Origin: Cereibacter johrii
GTDB lineage: Bacteria; Pseudomonadota; Alphaproteobacteria; Rhodobacterales; Rhodobacteraceae
Assembly: GCF_001720585.1 (NCBI RefSeq)
Contig: NZ_MABH01000028.1
Coordinates: 1-34,258, forward strand
DNA length: 34,258 nt
Direction: 5' to 3'
Positions within the stretch are counted from its first letter, which is position 1. Each line of letters begins with the position of its first letter. Shown here one piece after another: positions 23,103-31,900 of this stretch. A program made the translations under genes and the position numbers. The notes below the pieces were generated by a model. The model was not told where the DNA came from. It was given only the letters and a program-made list of their open reading frames with translations, and made no database searches.

Positions 23103-24197
23103 TCAGCCCTTTCGCATGGTGTCGATGTCGGCGCGCGCCTCGGCCACCTCGGTCGGCCCGAGCCAGCCCAGCGTCACCGGAAAGCGCGCGCTCTCGCCCG
23201 GACCGAGCAGCCGGACATGGCCTTTGGCCTTCTCGGCGGTGTAGCCCTCGGGCTCGCAGGTCGAGGGCAGCGCGAAGGCCGCCACCTGCGCATCGCCGTC
23301 GTTCAGGATCCAGCGGACGCAGAAGGGCAGGTCCTCGGGCCGCCAGGCGGCCGAGAAGGCGCCGCCCGCGGGCAGCTCCATCAGCATCCGGGTGCGGCCC
23401 CGCGCGTCGGTGCCGGGATCGCGGATGTAGAAGACCTGCTCGGGCGCATAGAGGTCGGGCTCGGTCAGCCGCTCCATCCGCGCGGGGTTCACGGCCAGAT
23501 CCTCAAGGAGCGCGAGGAAGTCGGGCGTGGGGGTGACATGGCCCGGCACCGCGCGCCTCACCTCGGTGCGGTCGGGCGTGAAGGGCGCGGCCTGCACGAT
23601 CCGCCCGCCGGTCACGAAGTCGAAATTGGCGTGGAGCATGTACATGAGCTCCATCGGATGGGCCGAGCGGTTCTCGACCGCCATCTCGACCGCGATCAGC
23701 GCATCCTCGGCGTGGAGCCGTATCCGCGGCGTGGCGCGGTAGTTCGGCCCGAAGCCCACCACATGATCCCGGTGCCCGCCGAGCTCGACGAAGGGGCCCT
23801 GCCCATCGGTGCCGAAGAGCAGATGGGCGCTGTCCATGGCCGCCACCGGCATCTCGCCATGCAGCGGATGGTCGTCCTGCGGACCGGGGGTCCCGTTGCG
23901 CAGCAGGCCCGCATGATAGGCGAAGGCGCCGTAGGTCTCGAGGATCGAGGCGCCCGCGCGCGGGCCGTCGAAGCCATTGCCCATGGTCAGTCGGCGCCCG
24001 TCGAACGCGGCGTCCCAGATCATCTGGCCGAGGTAGGGCAGGACCGTCACCGCGCCCCGCGCATTCGTCAGCCGCAGCGCCTCGACGCCCGAGGGATAGC
24101 GGAAGGCCGTGGCGGTGAAGCCCGCGCCGCTGGCGATGGGGCGCTCGCCCCGGTCGGGGAAGGCGTCGCGGGGCAGGGGGATGTGGATCTCGGTCAT
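23103..24197 (-). CDS. DUF4432 aldose 1-epimerase-like protein
   Basis: The start at 24197 overlaps the permease stop (ATGA); the frame upstream is a shadow of the permease. The 364-residue protein fits the DUF4432 branch of the galactose mutarotase fold: LPYLGQMIWDAAFDGRRL near the start, PLHGEMPVAAMDS carrying an HGE, then MELMYMLHANFDF with a His. Such proteins are thought to interconvert sugar anomers or isomers and often sit beside sugar importers. Here it could present the right anomer of an imported deoxypentose to the kinase. No signal peptide is seen, so it is cytoplasmic. The exact reaction is inferred. Confidence 0.8.
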   Translation of the reverse strand: MTEIHIPLPRDAFPDRGERPIASGAGFTATAFRYPSGVEALRLTNARGAVTVLPYLGQMIWDAAFDGRRLTMGNGFDGPRAGASILETYGAFAYHAGLLRNGTPGPQDDHPLHGEMPVAAMDSAHLLFGTDGQGPFVELGGHRDHVVGFGPNYRATPRIRLHAEDALIAVEMAVENRSAHPMELMYMLHANFDFVTGGRIVQAAPFTPDRTEVRRAVPGHVTPTPDFLALLEDLAVNPARMERLTEPDLYAPEQVFYIRDPGTDARGRTRMLMELPAGGAFSAAWRPEDLPFCVRWILNDGDAQVAAFALPSTCEPEGYTAEKAKGHVRLLGPGESARFPVTLGWLGPTEVAEARADIDTMRKG

Positions 24198-25204
24198 TTC
24201 CGCGACCTCAGGTAGTTGATGGCGATGACGATGACGAGGAAGGCGCCCCAGACGGCGTCGATCAGGAAGTTCGACACCCGCATGATCTGGAGGCCCGACG
24301 AGAGCAGCATCAGCGCCACGAGCGCGAGCAGCACGCCCAGCACCCGGCCCTTGCCGCCGGCGGGATTGGTGCCGCCCAGCACCGCGATCAGCACCGCCTG
24401 CAGCAGGTAGGAGGCGCCGAAATCCGCCTTGGCCGAGTTGGTCCGCCCCGAAAGGAGCCCGCCCGCCACGGCCGCGAGCATCCCCGTCAGCATGTAGCTG
24501 TAGAGGATCATCCGGCCCGAGCGGATGCCCGCGAAGATGGCGGCGCGCGGGTTGGTGCCCATGAGCATCAGGTTCACGCCGAGGGTGGTGCGCGCGAGCA
24601 GCAGCGCGACCAGCCCCGCGACCACGATCAGCACCCAGAGCGGCGTGGCGAGCCCGAGGATCTTGCCCGCCCCGATCCAGGCCCAGGTCTCGGGAAAGCC
24701 CGTGATCGCGGGGCCGCCGGTCAGGACGAGCGCCAGCCCCGCGAAGATCTGCCCGGTGCCGAGCGTGGCAAGGATCGGGATGATGCGGAGCCGTGCGATC
24801 AGCACGCCGTTCAGCCCGCCCGCGGCCAGCCCCACCACGAGCGCGATCAGCACCGCCGCCGCCGTATGGAGGACGAGCCCCGCGCCGCCCGCGGCGGCCG
24901 CCTCGCTCACCGCCGGAATGCGGAAATAGACCCCCGCCACGATGGCCGCGAGGTTCGCCACCCCCACGATCGAGAGGTCGATCCCCCCCGTCAGCATCGC
25001 GATCATCATGGCGATGGAGAGGATGCCCAGCTCGGGCGCGATGTAGGTGAGCGACTCGAAATTGTAGTAGCGCAGGAACTTGTCGGGGTTCAGCGCGGTC
25101 ATCGCGACGAAGATCAGCAGCGTGATGACGATGAGCTGCGCCACCGCCGCATCGCGCCCGAGAAGGCGGCTCAGCAGGGGGCGGGTTTCGGTGTTCGAGG
25201 CCAT
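24194..25204 (-). CDS. Sugar ABC transporter permease (RbsC-like), second of two
   Basis: The 336-residue membrane protein has about eight to ten helices and the RbsC-family stretch MMIAMLTGGIDLSIVGVANL, plus VLIAVLGGTNPAGGKGRV, the loop that meets the ATPase. It ends in a basic tail (YLRSRK). It pairs with the permease encoded just upstream, presumably as a heterodimer, because the operon has one ATPase with two nucleotide-binding domains and two different permeases, as in AI-2/rhamnose-type importers. It lies 12 bases after the first permease and overlaps the epimerase-like gene. Confidence 0.9.
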   Translation of the reverse strand: MASNTETRPLLSRLLGRDAAVAQLIVITLLIFVAMTALNPDKFLRYYNFESLTYIAPELGILSIAMMIAMLTGGIDLSIVGVANLAAIVAGVYFRIPAVSEAAAAGGAGLVLHTAAAVLIALVVGLAAGGLNGVLIARLRIIPILATLGTGQIFAGLALVLTGGPAITGFPETWAWIGAGKILGLATPLWVLIVVAGLVALLLARTTLGVNLMLMGTNPRAAIFAGIRSGRMILYSYMLTGMLAAVAGGLLSGRTNSAKADFGASYLLQAVLIAVLGGTNPAGGKGRVLGVLLALVALMLLSSGLQIMRVSNFLIDAVWGAFLVIVIAINYLRSRK

Positions 25205-25216
25205 GGCGTTCCCCCC

Positions 25217-26194
25217 TCAGGCCAGCTTCTTGCGGTCGCGCCAGGCGGTGATGGCGGTCGCGGCGACGATGATGAGGCCCACGACGACCCGCTGCCAGGT
25301 CGTGTCCACCTTCAGCAGGATCAGCGAGTTCTTGACCATCACCAGCATGAACACCCCGATCAGCGTGCCCGCGACCGACCCGCGGCCGCCGAAGATCGAG
25401 GCGCCGCCCAGCACCACGGCCGCGATCACGTCGAGCTCGAGCCCCTGGAAGTCGCGCGGGTTGGCCTGCCAGATCATCGAGGTGTGGAGCATCCCCGCAA
25501 AGCCCGCGAGCAGCCCGGCGAGGCAATAGACGAACCAGATCGTCCGGCGGGTGTTGAAGCCCGCCCGGCGCGCCGATTCCGCATCCGTGCCGTAGGCATA
25601 GACCGAGCGGCCGATCATCGTGTGCCGCAGCACCAGATGCATGACGAGCGCGATGCCGAGATAGACCAGCACCATCGAGGTCAGCCCGTAGGTCGCCCCG
25701 TTCGCGGCCTCGACCGTCATCAGGTCGTGGCGGCCGAACTCGATCAGCTCCTTCGGCATCTTGTTGATATTGACGATGGAGCTGCCCAGAAGCCCCAGCA
25801 CGAGACCGCGCACGATCGAGGCGGTGCCGAGCGTCACGATCAGCGGGATCATCCGGAAGCGCTCGATGATGAAGGCGTTGAAGCCTCCGAGCACGAGGCC
25901 GATCGCGGCCGCCGCGAGGAAGGGGACGAGCACGCCATCGTAGTTCAGCTCGACCATGGCGCGCACGACGATATAGAGCGCCGCCACCGCGATGGCCGGA
26001 AACGAGACGTCGATGCCGCCCGAGATCATCACGAGCAGCACGCCCAGGGCCATGATGCCGATGACGACGTTCGATTTCGCCAGGCTGAAGAGGTTGTCCA
26101 GCCCCCAGAAGGCCGGGTTCACGAGGCCGATCAGCACCATCGCGGCCAGAAGCACGAGGGCGATCACGAATTCGCTGGAATGCAGGATCTTCAT
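25217..26194 (-). CDS. Sugar ABC transporter permease (RbsC-like), first of two
   Basis: The ATG at 26194 (MKILHSSEFV) follows the ATPase stop by eight bases. The 325-residue protein has many hydrophobic helices, with LLVMISGGIDVSFPAIAVAA and VVLGGASIFGGRGSVAGTLI as the RbsC-family markers. It is related to, but clearly different from, the neighbouring permease. The two likely form the channel for the sugar delivered by the periplasmic protein at 27779-28825. The long frame running over the ATPase gene in this reading frame is not coding. Confidence 0.9.
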   Translation of the reverse strand: MKILHSSEFVIALVLLAAMVLIGLVNPAFWGLDNLFSLAKSNVVIGIMALGVLLVMISGGIDVSFPAIAVAALYIVVRAMVELNYDGVLVPFLAAAAIGLVLGGFNAFIIERFRMIPLIVTLGTASIVRGLVLGLLGSSIVNINKMPKELIEFGRHDLMTVEAANGATYGLTSMVLVYLGIALVMHLVLRHTMIGRSVYAYGTDAESARRAGFNTRRTIWFVYCLAGLLAGFAGMLHTSMIWQANPRDFQGLELDVIAAVVLGGASIFGGRGSVAGTLIGVFMLVMVKNSLILLKVDTTWQRVVVGLIIVAATAITAWRDRKKLA

Positions 26195-26202
26195 CGGACC
26201 GC

Positions 26203-27696
26203 TCAGTTCAAGGTCTTGAGGGCATCGTTGATCCGGTCCTCGGTCATCCCGGACCCGTCCAGATCGGCGACGAAGCGTCCACGGTGCATGACGTGGATGC
26301 GGTTGCAGTTGGTGACGAGCTCGGGCACGTCGTCCGAGATCATCAGCACACCCAGCCCCTCGCGCTGGGCGAGGTCGCGGATGATGCGGTGGATCGTGGC
26401 CTTCGAGCCCACGTCGACGCCCACCGTGGGCCCGTTCAGGATCAGGACGCGTGCGCCGGTCAGGAGCCAGCGGCCGAGCATCACCCGCTGCGCATTGCCG
26501 CCCGACAGGTTGCCCACCGCCGTCTCGGGCGAGGGGGCCGCGATCTGCATGTCGCGGAACATCCCGAGCGTCTTCTCGCGCACGGCGCGCGTGTCGAGGA
26601 AGGGCCCGCGGCGCAGCCGCTCGAGGATCGAGACCACGAGGTTGCGCTCGATCGACTGCGGCAGGAACAGCCCCTCGGTCAGCCGGTCCTCGGGCACATA
26701 GGCAATCCCCAGGGCAATGGCCTCCTGCACCGAGCGGGGATGGATCTCGCGGCCCCCGAGCCGGATGGTGCCGGTCATCCCGGGCTCCATGCCGAAGAGC
26801 GCACGGGCAAGCTCGGTGCGCCCCGAGCCGATCAGGCCCGAGATGCCCACGATCTCGCCGGGGCGGAGCGACAGGTCGATGTCCTGCACGCTGCCCGGCA
26901 CCGAGAGCTTGCGGACCTCGAGCAGCGGCGGGCCCGGCGGCAGGGCGGGGCGGTAGGGGTCGTCGGTGAGCGAGAGGCCCGTCATCGCATGGGTGATCGC
27001 CGCCTCGTCGAAGTCGGACATCGGCCCCTCGGCCACCTTGCGGCCGTTGCGGAAGACGGTGAGCCGCTCGGAAATCTCCAGCATCTCGCGCATCTTGTGG
27101 CTGACGAACAGGACGGCGATGCCCTGGGCCTGCAGATCGCGGACGATGGCGAACAGCGCATCGACCTCGTGGCGGGTGAGGGCGGTGGTGGGCTCGTCCA
27201 TGATGATGAGCCGGGCGCGGGCAAGGATCGCGCGCGCGATGGCCACGACCTGCCGGCCCGATGTGGGCAGCGTTCCCACTTCGGCGTCGGGATCGATGTC
27301 GACGCCGATGCGGGCCAGCACCTCGACCGCCATCGCCCGGGCGCGGCGCCAGTCCATCCGGCGGCGCCCCTCGAGCACATAGGTGTTGAGCGCCAGATTC
27401 TCCGCCACGGTGAGATTCCCGAACAGCGAGAAATCCTGGTAGATCACCTGCACCCCGTGCTGCACGGCCCGGATCGGATCGAGCCGGCCCACGGGGCGGC
27501 CGTCGATCAGGATCTCGCCCTCCTCGGGCGTGTAGATCCCGGACATCACCTTGATGACGGTGGATTTTCCCGAGCCGTTCTCGCCGGCCAGGCAATGGAT
27601 CTCGCCGGGGCGGATCGCCAGCGACACGCCGTCGAGCGCGCGCACGCCGCCGAAGCGCTTGCCGATGTTTCTCAGCTCGATGAGGGTGTCCGACAT
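26203..27696 (-). CDS. Sugar ABC transporter ATPase with two nucleotide-binding domains (RbsA-like)
   Basis: The 497-residue protein has two fused ATPase halves. The first has GENGSGKST, TSGRQVVAIARAI and LIIMDEPTTALT; the second has a changed P-loop GLIGSGRTE, LSGGNAQRVMLGRWL and LILNGPTVGVDVG. In the second Walker B the usual DEPT is NGPT, so one of the two sites is probably poorly hydrolytic, as is often the case in RbsA/MglA proteins. It drives import through the two permeases. The gene is separated from the binding-protein gene by an 82-base gap containing a hairpin, which would lower its expression relative to the binding protein. Confidence 0.9.
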   Translation of the reverse strand: MSDTLIELRNIGKRFGGVRALDGVSLAIRPGEIHCLAGENGSGKSTVIKVMSGIYTPEEGEILIDGRPVGRLDPIRAVQHGVQVIYQDFSLFGNLTVAENLALNTYVLEGRRRMDWRRARAMAVEVLARIGVDIDPDAEVGTLPTSGRQVVAIARAILARARLIIMDEPTTALTRHEVDALFAIVRDLQAQGIAVLFVSHKMREMLEISERLTVFRNGRKVAEGPMSDFDEAAITHAMTGLSLTDDPYRPALPPGPPLLEVRKLSVPGSVQDIDLSLRPGEIVGISGLIGSGRTELARALFGMEPGMTGTIRLGGREIHPRSVQEAIALGIAYVPEDRLTEGLFLPQSIERNLVVSILERLRRGPFLDTRAVREKTLGMFRDMQIAAPSPETAVGNLSGGNAQRVMLGRWLLTGARVLILNGPTVGVDVGSKATIHRIIRDLAQREGLGVLMISDDVPELVTNCNRIHVMHRGRFVADLDGSGMTEDRINDALKTLN

Positions 27697-27726
27697 GGCC
27701 TGCCCGTGCTGGAAAGGGGAGAGGAG

Positions 27727-27750
27727 GAAGGGGCCCCGACGGGCCCCTTC
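27727..27750 (-). terminator. Intra-operon attenuating hairpin
   Basis: A perfect 10-bp stem GAAGGGGCCC / GGGCCCCTTC with a 4-base loop, followed on the minus strand by a pyrimidine-rich tract, lies between the binding-protein stop and the ATPase start. It probably lets part of the transcripts end here, giving more binding protein than transporter. Confidence 0.65.
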
Positions 27751-27778
27751 GCAGCGGATCCGGTCGGGGCGGGCCCGA

Positions 27779-28825
27779 TCAGAAGTCGTAGTCGGCCATG
27801 TTGTCCTTGGTCACGCCGACCCAGCCTGCGCCATAGAGCAGATGCGGGTTGGCCGCGTCCGGCGCGGTCAGCTCCTCGTAGCCCGCGAGGCCGAGGTTCA
27901 GGCCCGGCTTGATCTCGTCCTTCTTGCCCTCGAGCGCCGCCACGGCGAGCATGTTCATCGCATAGCCCGCGACGGCCGGATCCCAGAACTGGATATACTG
28001 GATGTCGCCGTTCTGCAGATATTCGCCCGCGACCGACGGCAGGCCCGTGCCCGCGAAGAAGACCTTGTCCTTCAGCCCGCTCTCGGCGATCAGGCGACCG
28101 GCCCCGGCCGAGGTCGGCATCGGCGCGCCGAGGATCCCCGTGATGTCGGGATAGGTGGTCATCGCTTCCTTGAGCTTGGTGTAGTCGATGGCCGCATCGT
28201 CGGCGGTTTCCAGACGGTCGCCCACGAGGCTCATCTCGGGGTAATGCTCCTTCTGGTAGGCCACCGCGCCGTCGATCCATTCCATCTGGCTCTTCGAGGT
28301 GAGCGAGCCGACGGTGGCGACGTACTTGCCCTTCTCGCCCATGGATTTGGCGAGTTCCTTCATCAGGTTCGCGCCGTAGGCGAGGTTGTCGAAGGCCTCG
28401 AGGTCGAAGTCGGTGTTCTGGATGTTCGACGCCTCGTGGGTGATGACCACGATGCCCCGGTCGCGCGCCTTCTTCAGCACCGGCTCCACCGCCTCGACCG
28501 AGAAGGGCACCACGCAGATCGCATCCACGCCCTGCGCGATCAGGTTCTCGATCAGCTGCACCTGCGCGGCGGCGTCGGCCTGGCTCGGGCCCACCATCCA
28601 GACGTCGTGGCCGGTGTCGTTCTGGAACTGGGTGATCCCGTCGCGCATCCGGTCGAACCAGGCGATGCCGTCCACCTTCACGACGGTGGCGATGGAATAT
28701 TCCTTGCCGTCCTTCGTCGCGATCAGGTCCTTGTTGACCTTGGACACGTCGACGAGGTCCTGAGCCACGGCGGGGGCCGCCAGCACCGACAGCGCCAGCG
28801 CCGCTGACGTCAGCATGATCTTCAT
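27779..28825 (-). CDS. Periplasmic sugar-binding protein (RbsB/LsrB-like)
   Basis: The 348-residue protein starts with a signal peptide cut after AVA (residue 21). The mature protein has the type I periplasmic fold: VDGIAWFDRMRDGI at the first sugar contact, LIAQGVDAICVVPFSVEAVE, VVITHEASN, and later GILGAPMPTSAGAGRLI and YIQFWDPAVAGYAM. These features are nearest to the LsrB/RhaS group, which binds AI-2, rhamnose or related sugars. It is the promoter-proximal gene of the operon and faces a DeoR regulator. Given deoC and a kinase downstream, 2-deoxyribose or a related pentose is the probable ligand. The ligand is inferred. Confidence 0.85.
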   Translation of the reverse strand: MKIMLTSAALALSVLAAPAVAQDLVDVSKVNKDLIATKDGKEYSIATVVKVDGIAWFDRMRDGITQFQNDTGHDVWMVGPSQADAAAQVQLIENLIAQGVDAICVVPFSVEAVEPVLKKARDRGIVVITHEASNIQNTDFDLEAFDNLAYGANLMKELAKSMGEKGKYVATVGSLTSKSQMEWIDGAVAYQKEHYPEMSLVGDRLETADDAAIDYTKLKEAMTTYPDITGILGAPMPTSAGAGRLIAESGLKDKVFFAGTGLPSVAGEYLQNGDIQYIQFWDPAVAGYAMNMLAVAALEGKKDEIKPGLNLGLAGYEELTAPDAANPHLLYGAGWVGVTKDNMADYDF

Positions 28826-28884
28826 CCGATTTCCTCCCTCGGAACAGACGGCGCCGATCCTCCTCGCGCCCCCTGCAGTTGCCT

Positions 28885-28908
28885 ATATTGATCGAATCTC
28901 GTCAATAT
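28885..28908. promoter_or_regulatory. Inverted-repeat operator in the divergent DeoR/sugar operon region
   Basis: ATATTGA and TCAATAT form a perfect 7-bp inverted repeat with a 10-base spacer, in the only AT-rich part of the 163-bp gap between the binding-protein gene and the regulator. The size and symmetry fit a DeoR-family operator. It lies about 60 bases before the operon start codon and about 80 before the regulator. Confidence 0.65.
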
Positions 28909-28988
28909 GATCTTATTCATTCAAAACCTGGGCTGGCCTGTCAATGTCTAGTTTGATGTGCCATGGGGGCGGCCTATCGGAGGTGCGA

Positions 28989-29708
28989 GTGGCAAGACCA
29001 TCAGGCAGGGCAGAGCGGATCGCGGCGCTGGGCGAACTGTGCCGGGCGGGCTCGATCGTTCATATCGGCGAGGCGGCGCGCCAGATCGGCGCCTCCGAGA
29101 TCACCATCCGGCGCGATCTGAGCGTGGGGGCGGGAGGGCTCGTCTGCCTCGGCGGCTATGTCATGCGCGCCTCGGAAGGGGCCGAGGGCTATTCGCTCAC
29201 CGCCGCCGAAGCCTCCGAGGCGGGCGCCAAGGAGGCGCTTGCGGTGCAGGCTGCGGCGCTGATCGAGCCGGGCGACACGGTCTTTCTCGATTGCGGCACG
29301 ACCACGCCCCATCTTGCCGCGCGGGTGCCGCAGAATGCGCGGGTGACGGTGGTGACGCAGGCGCTCAACATCGCCGAAACGGTGGCGCGGTTGACAGGTG
29401 TCAACCTGATCCTGCTGGCGGGGATCTACCACCCCGAGACGGCGAGCTTCTCCTCGGAAGAGGCGGTGGCGATGCTCGGGCGGATCAACATCACCAAGGG
29501 CTTCTTCTCGGCCGCGGGCGTGCACGAGACCGAGGGCGTGACCTGCTTCCATTTCCACGAGGTGCCGGTCAAGCGCGCGGCGCTGGCGCGGTCCCGCCAG
29601 CCCTATCTGGTCTGCGACGGCTCGAAATGGGGACGGCTGCGCCCCGCGACCTATGCGCGGCTCGAGGAGTTCGAGGGCTGGATCGGCGCGCCGGACCGGG
29701 CGGCCTGA
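28989..29708 (+). CDS. DeoR-family transcriptional regulator
   Basis: The GTG at 28989 is preferred because GGAGG lies five bases upstream; ATGs at 28944 and 28956 lack a ribosome site. This gives 239 residues. The DeoR winged helix is near the N-terminus: RAERIAALGELCRAGSIVHI, then AARQIGASEITIRRDL. The C-terminal sensor domain has DTVFLDCGTTTPHLA and VVTQALNIAETV, the phosphosugar-binding part with an isomerase-like fold. It should repress the divergent deoxyribose-type operon, and itself, until a phosphosugar such as deoxyribose 5-phosphate binds. Its position and the operator at 28885-28908 support that; the ligand is inferred. Confidence 0.85.
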   Translation: MARPSGRAERIAALGELCRAGSIVHIGEAARQIGASEITIRRDLSVGAGGLVCLGGYVMRASEGAEGYSLTAAEASEAGAKEALAVQAAALIEPGDTVFLDCGTTTPHLAARVPQNARVTVVTQALNIAETVARLTGVNLILLAGIYHPETASFSSEEAVAMLGRINITKGFFSAAGVHETEGVTCFHFHEVPVKRAALARSRQPYLVCDGSKWGRLRPATYARLEEFEGWIGAPDRAA

Positions 29709-29711
29709 TCG

Positions 29712-29750
29712 CCCCGCCGCAGCAGCCCGTCCGGGCAGGCCGCGGCGGGG
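29712..29750. terminator. Bidirectional hairpin between convergent genes
   Basis: A 9-bp stem CCCCGCCGC / GCGGCGGGG encloses a smaller GCCCG / CGGGC hairpin. It fills the 49-bp gap between the stops of the DeoR gene and the convergent glutathione transferase gene. Confidence 0.6.
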
Positions 29751-29757
29751 CTGCGCG

Positions 29758-30639
29758 TCAGCCCGCGCTGCCTTCCAGCTTGTCCTGCGTCCGGGTCTCG
29801 AAGTCGGCCGCCTCGTGACGCTCGTGCAGCTGCTCGGACAAGGGCCCCGAGGTCCGGTTCACCATGCGCCCGCGCTTCACGCCCGGGCGGGCGAGCAGCT
29901 GGTTTGCCCAGCGGTTCACATGGCGATAGTCGTGGGTGGACAGGAAGCGCGCGGCATCGCCATAGAGCGCGCCCGTCACCAGCCCGCCATACCAGGGCCA
30001 GACCGCCATGTCGGCGATCGTGTAGTCCGATCCGGCAAGGAACTCGTTCTCGGCCAGCCGCCGGTCGAGCACGTCGAGCTGGCGCTTGGCCTCCATCGCA
30101 TAGCGGTCGATGGCATATTTGATCTTCACCGGCGCATAGGCATAGAAATGGCCGAAGCCGCCGCCGAGGAAGGGCGCCGAGCCCATCTGCCAGAAGAGCC
30201 AGGACAGGGTCTCGGCCCGCGCGGCGCCGCCCGAGGGCAGGAAGGCGCCGAACTTCTCGGCCAGATGCACGAGGATGGCGCCGGATTCGAAGATGTGCAC
30301 GGGCTCGGTGCCCGAGCGGTCCACGAGGGCCGGGATCTTCGAGTTCGGATTGACGGCGACGAAGCCCGAGCCGAACTGGTCGCCCTTGCCGATCTCGATC
30401 AGCCAGGCGTCGTAGTCGGCGCCGCCATGCCCGGCCTCGAGCAGCTCCTCGAACAGGATCGTCACCTTCTGCCCGTTCGGCGTGCCTTGCGAATAGAGCT
30501 GGAACGGATGGCGGCCCACCGGCAGCTCGCGGTCGTGCGTGGCCCCGGCCGTGGGCCGGTTGATGTTGGCGAAGCGCCCGCCGTTGCCCTGTTCCCAGGT
30601 CCAGACCTCCGGGGGCGTGTAATCCGTCTGGTCGCTCAT
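29758..30639 (-). CDS. yghU: YghU-type glutathione transferase / disulfide-bond reductase
   Basis: The 293-residue protein starts with the extended N-terminus seen in YghU (YTPPEVWTWEQGNGGRFANI, then NRPTAGATHDRELPVG), followed by the thioredoxin-like domain with YSQGTPNGQKVTILFEEL, NPNSKIPALVD holding the cis-Pro, and FESGAILVHLAEKFG for glutathione binding. The helical C-terminal domain begins about residue 150. The YghU/YfcG group binds two glutathione molecules and reduces disulfides rather than conjugating drugs. Length and order match E. coli YghU closely. It appears to be a single-gene unit; 30640-31082 upstream holds its promoter but no gene I can see. Confidence 0.85.
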   Translation of the reverse strand: MSDQTDYTPPEVWTWEQGNGGRFANINRPTAGATHDRELPVGRHPFQLYSQGTPNGQKVTILFEELLEAGHGGADYDAWLIEIGKGDQFGSGFVAVNPNSKIPALVDRSGTEPVHIFESGAILVHLAEKFGAFLPSGGAARAETLSWLFWQMGSAPFLGGGFGHFYAYAPVKIKYAIDRYAMEAKRQLDVLDRRLAENEFLAGSDYTIADMAVWPWYGGLVTGALYGDAARFLSTHDYRHVNRWANQLLARPGVKRGRMVNRTSGPLSEQLHERHEAADFETRTQDKLEGSAG

Positions 30640-31082
30640 GCTTGCTCCTGCGCTGTCGGGGGTCGAGGAGGGGCGCCGCTGTCGAGGCGCGCGGTCCTCG
30701 GAGAAGGCCGATCCTTGCCCAGCTTGCCGGCAGGTGCAACCTCGTCGGGGCCCTACCCGAGGCCCGCTTCCGGGATGCGCAACCTCCTGCGCGACCCGCC
30801 GGGGATCCGGCGGCCTCTCGCTTCACGAAGCCTTTACCCCGTCCCCTCGGGCTCCGTGCTCCGCAACGGTCGGGTGCGGCCCCGGCCGGTCGGGGGGCGC
30901 CCGGTGCGCTCGGAGCGGCTTGGCAGAAGGCAGGACAGGGCCGCCGCGCTCCGGCCCGGGCTCTCCCGGAGCGCCTGCCTGTTCCGCCGGATCCGGCCTG
31001 CGGGGAGGGCGGGTCGGCCCATGGGCGCGGCGAGCGCGGGCGGTGAGGCCTCCGGTCCGGTTGTCCGGCGCGGGGCCTTCCG
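30640..31082. other. Intergenic stretch with no recognised gene
   Basis: This 443-bp region lies upstream of the YghU gene and downstream of the small unknown gene. It is very GC-rich, and its open frames are Arg/Pro/Gly-rich without ribosome sites or family likeness. Nothing further was recognised. Confidence 0.4.
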
Positions 31083-31475
31083 TCAGTGGAGAAGCGACGC
31101 GGGCGGGATCCAGTAGTCGGCGGGGTCGCTCAGGGGCTCTTCGCCCATCTGCGCGAGCGCCTGCGGCTCGTGGCATCGCTCGCTGAGGAGTTCGGCTATC
31201 TCGGCCGGATCCTCCTCGAGCAGCCAGCCCGCGAATTCGGCCGCGGTCAGGCCGCTGAAGATCTCGGCATGGCGCTCGGCCGGGGCATGCCACGCGGCGA
31301 GCGCCATGAAGGCCGCCGCGCGCCGCAGGTTGCCCGCGGCGGCGAGCGGCGCCACCAGTTTCACGCCCGTCTGCTGCTCGAGAAGCAGGGCCGTCTGAAG
31401 CGCCCATCCTGTGAAGGGCCGGGAATCGGAGGCGGCGGTGTGAGCCGCGGAATTGGCTGTCTGATCGCTTTGCAT
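31083..31475 (-). CDS. Conserved-looking small protein of unknown function
   Basis: The ATG at 31475 (MQSDQTANSA) gives 130 residues; an ATG eight codons upstream is possible, and neither has a strong ribosome site. The first 20 residues are Ser/Ala/Thr-rich and probably disordered. The rest is helical: GWALQTALLLEQQTGVKLVA, then LRRAAAFMALAAWHAPAERH, and an acidic stretch LTAAEFAGWLLEEDPAEIAE. The protein ends with DYWIPPASLLH. No signal peptide, membrane helix or catalytic motif is evident. Codon use looks coding on this strand. I do not recognise the family. It stands alone, with a 500-bp gap to the azoreductase gene in the opposite direction. Confidence 0.55.
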   Translation of the reverse strand: MQSDQTANSAAHTAASDSRPFTGWALQTALLLEQQTGVKLVAPLAAAGNLRRAAAFMALAAWHAPAERHAEIFSGLTAAEFAGWLLEEDPAEIAELLSERCHEPQALAQMGEEPLSDPADYWIPPASLLH

Positions 31476-31900
31476 GAGAAAGTCACCGGCTGAAGGCATT
31501 GGGCGGAAGGCCAAGGTCCCTCCTTGTCGCATCGGCCTGCCGCGGAGGGAATATGAACAGGAGGCGGGCGCGCTCATCCGTTGGAAGGTGCTGCCGCCCA
31601 CGCTCATCCGAGCGGATGGATCATCGCGCGGCATAAGCATGGCGGACGTGTCCCGCGCACCCTGCCATGGCGCCGCCCGGCCCCGAGGGTCGAAGTCCGG
31701 TGCAAGGGCCCTATCGGCAGCAGGATCGACGGGGCTGCCGTCCTGCGGGCCCGGCGACGAGGGCCCTGAGGGGCGTGGGGCCGATCTCTGCGACCCTGCC
31801 GCAGCGGGCGGAGTCCGGCTGGCTCGAATCGTTCTTCTTCCATTGGGCTGTCCTCGACATGCTCTCCGGGGAGAAGATATGTTCGCCATTGCACAAGTCA

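Noticed and set aside
23103-25526. Very long minus-strand frame covering two genes
   Set aside because: Only its 3' part (from 24197) is the DUF4432 gene. The rest is an Arg/Gly/Ala-rich shadow of the permease genes.
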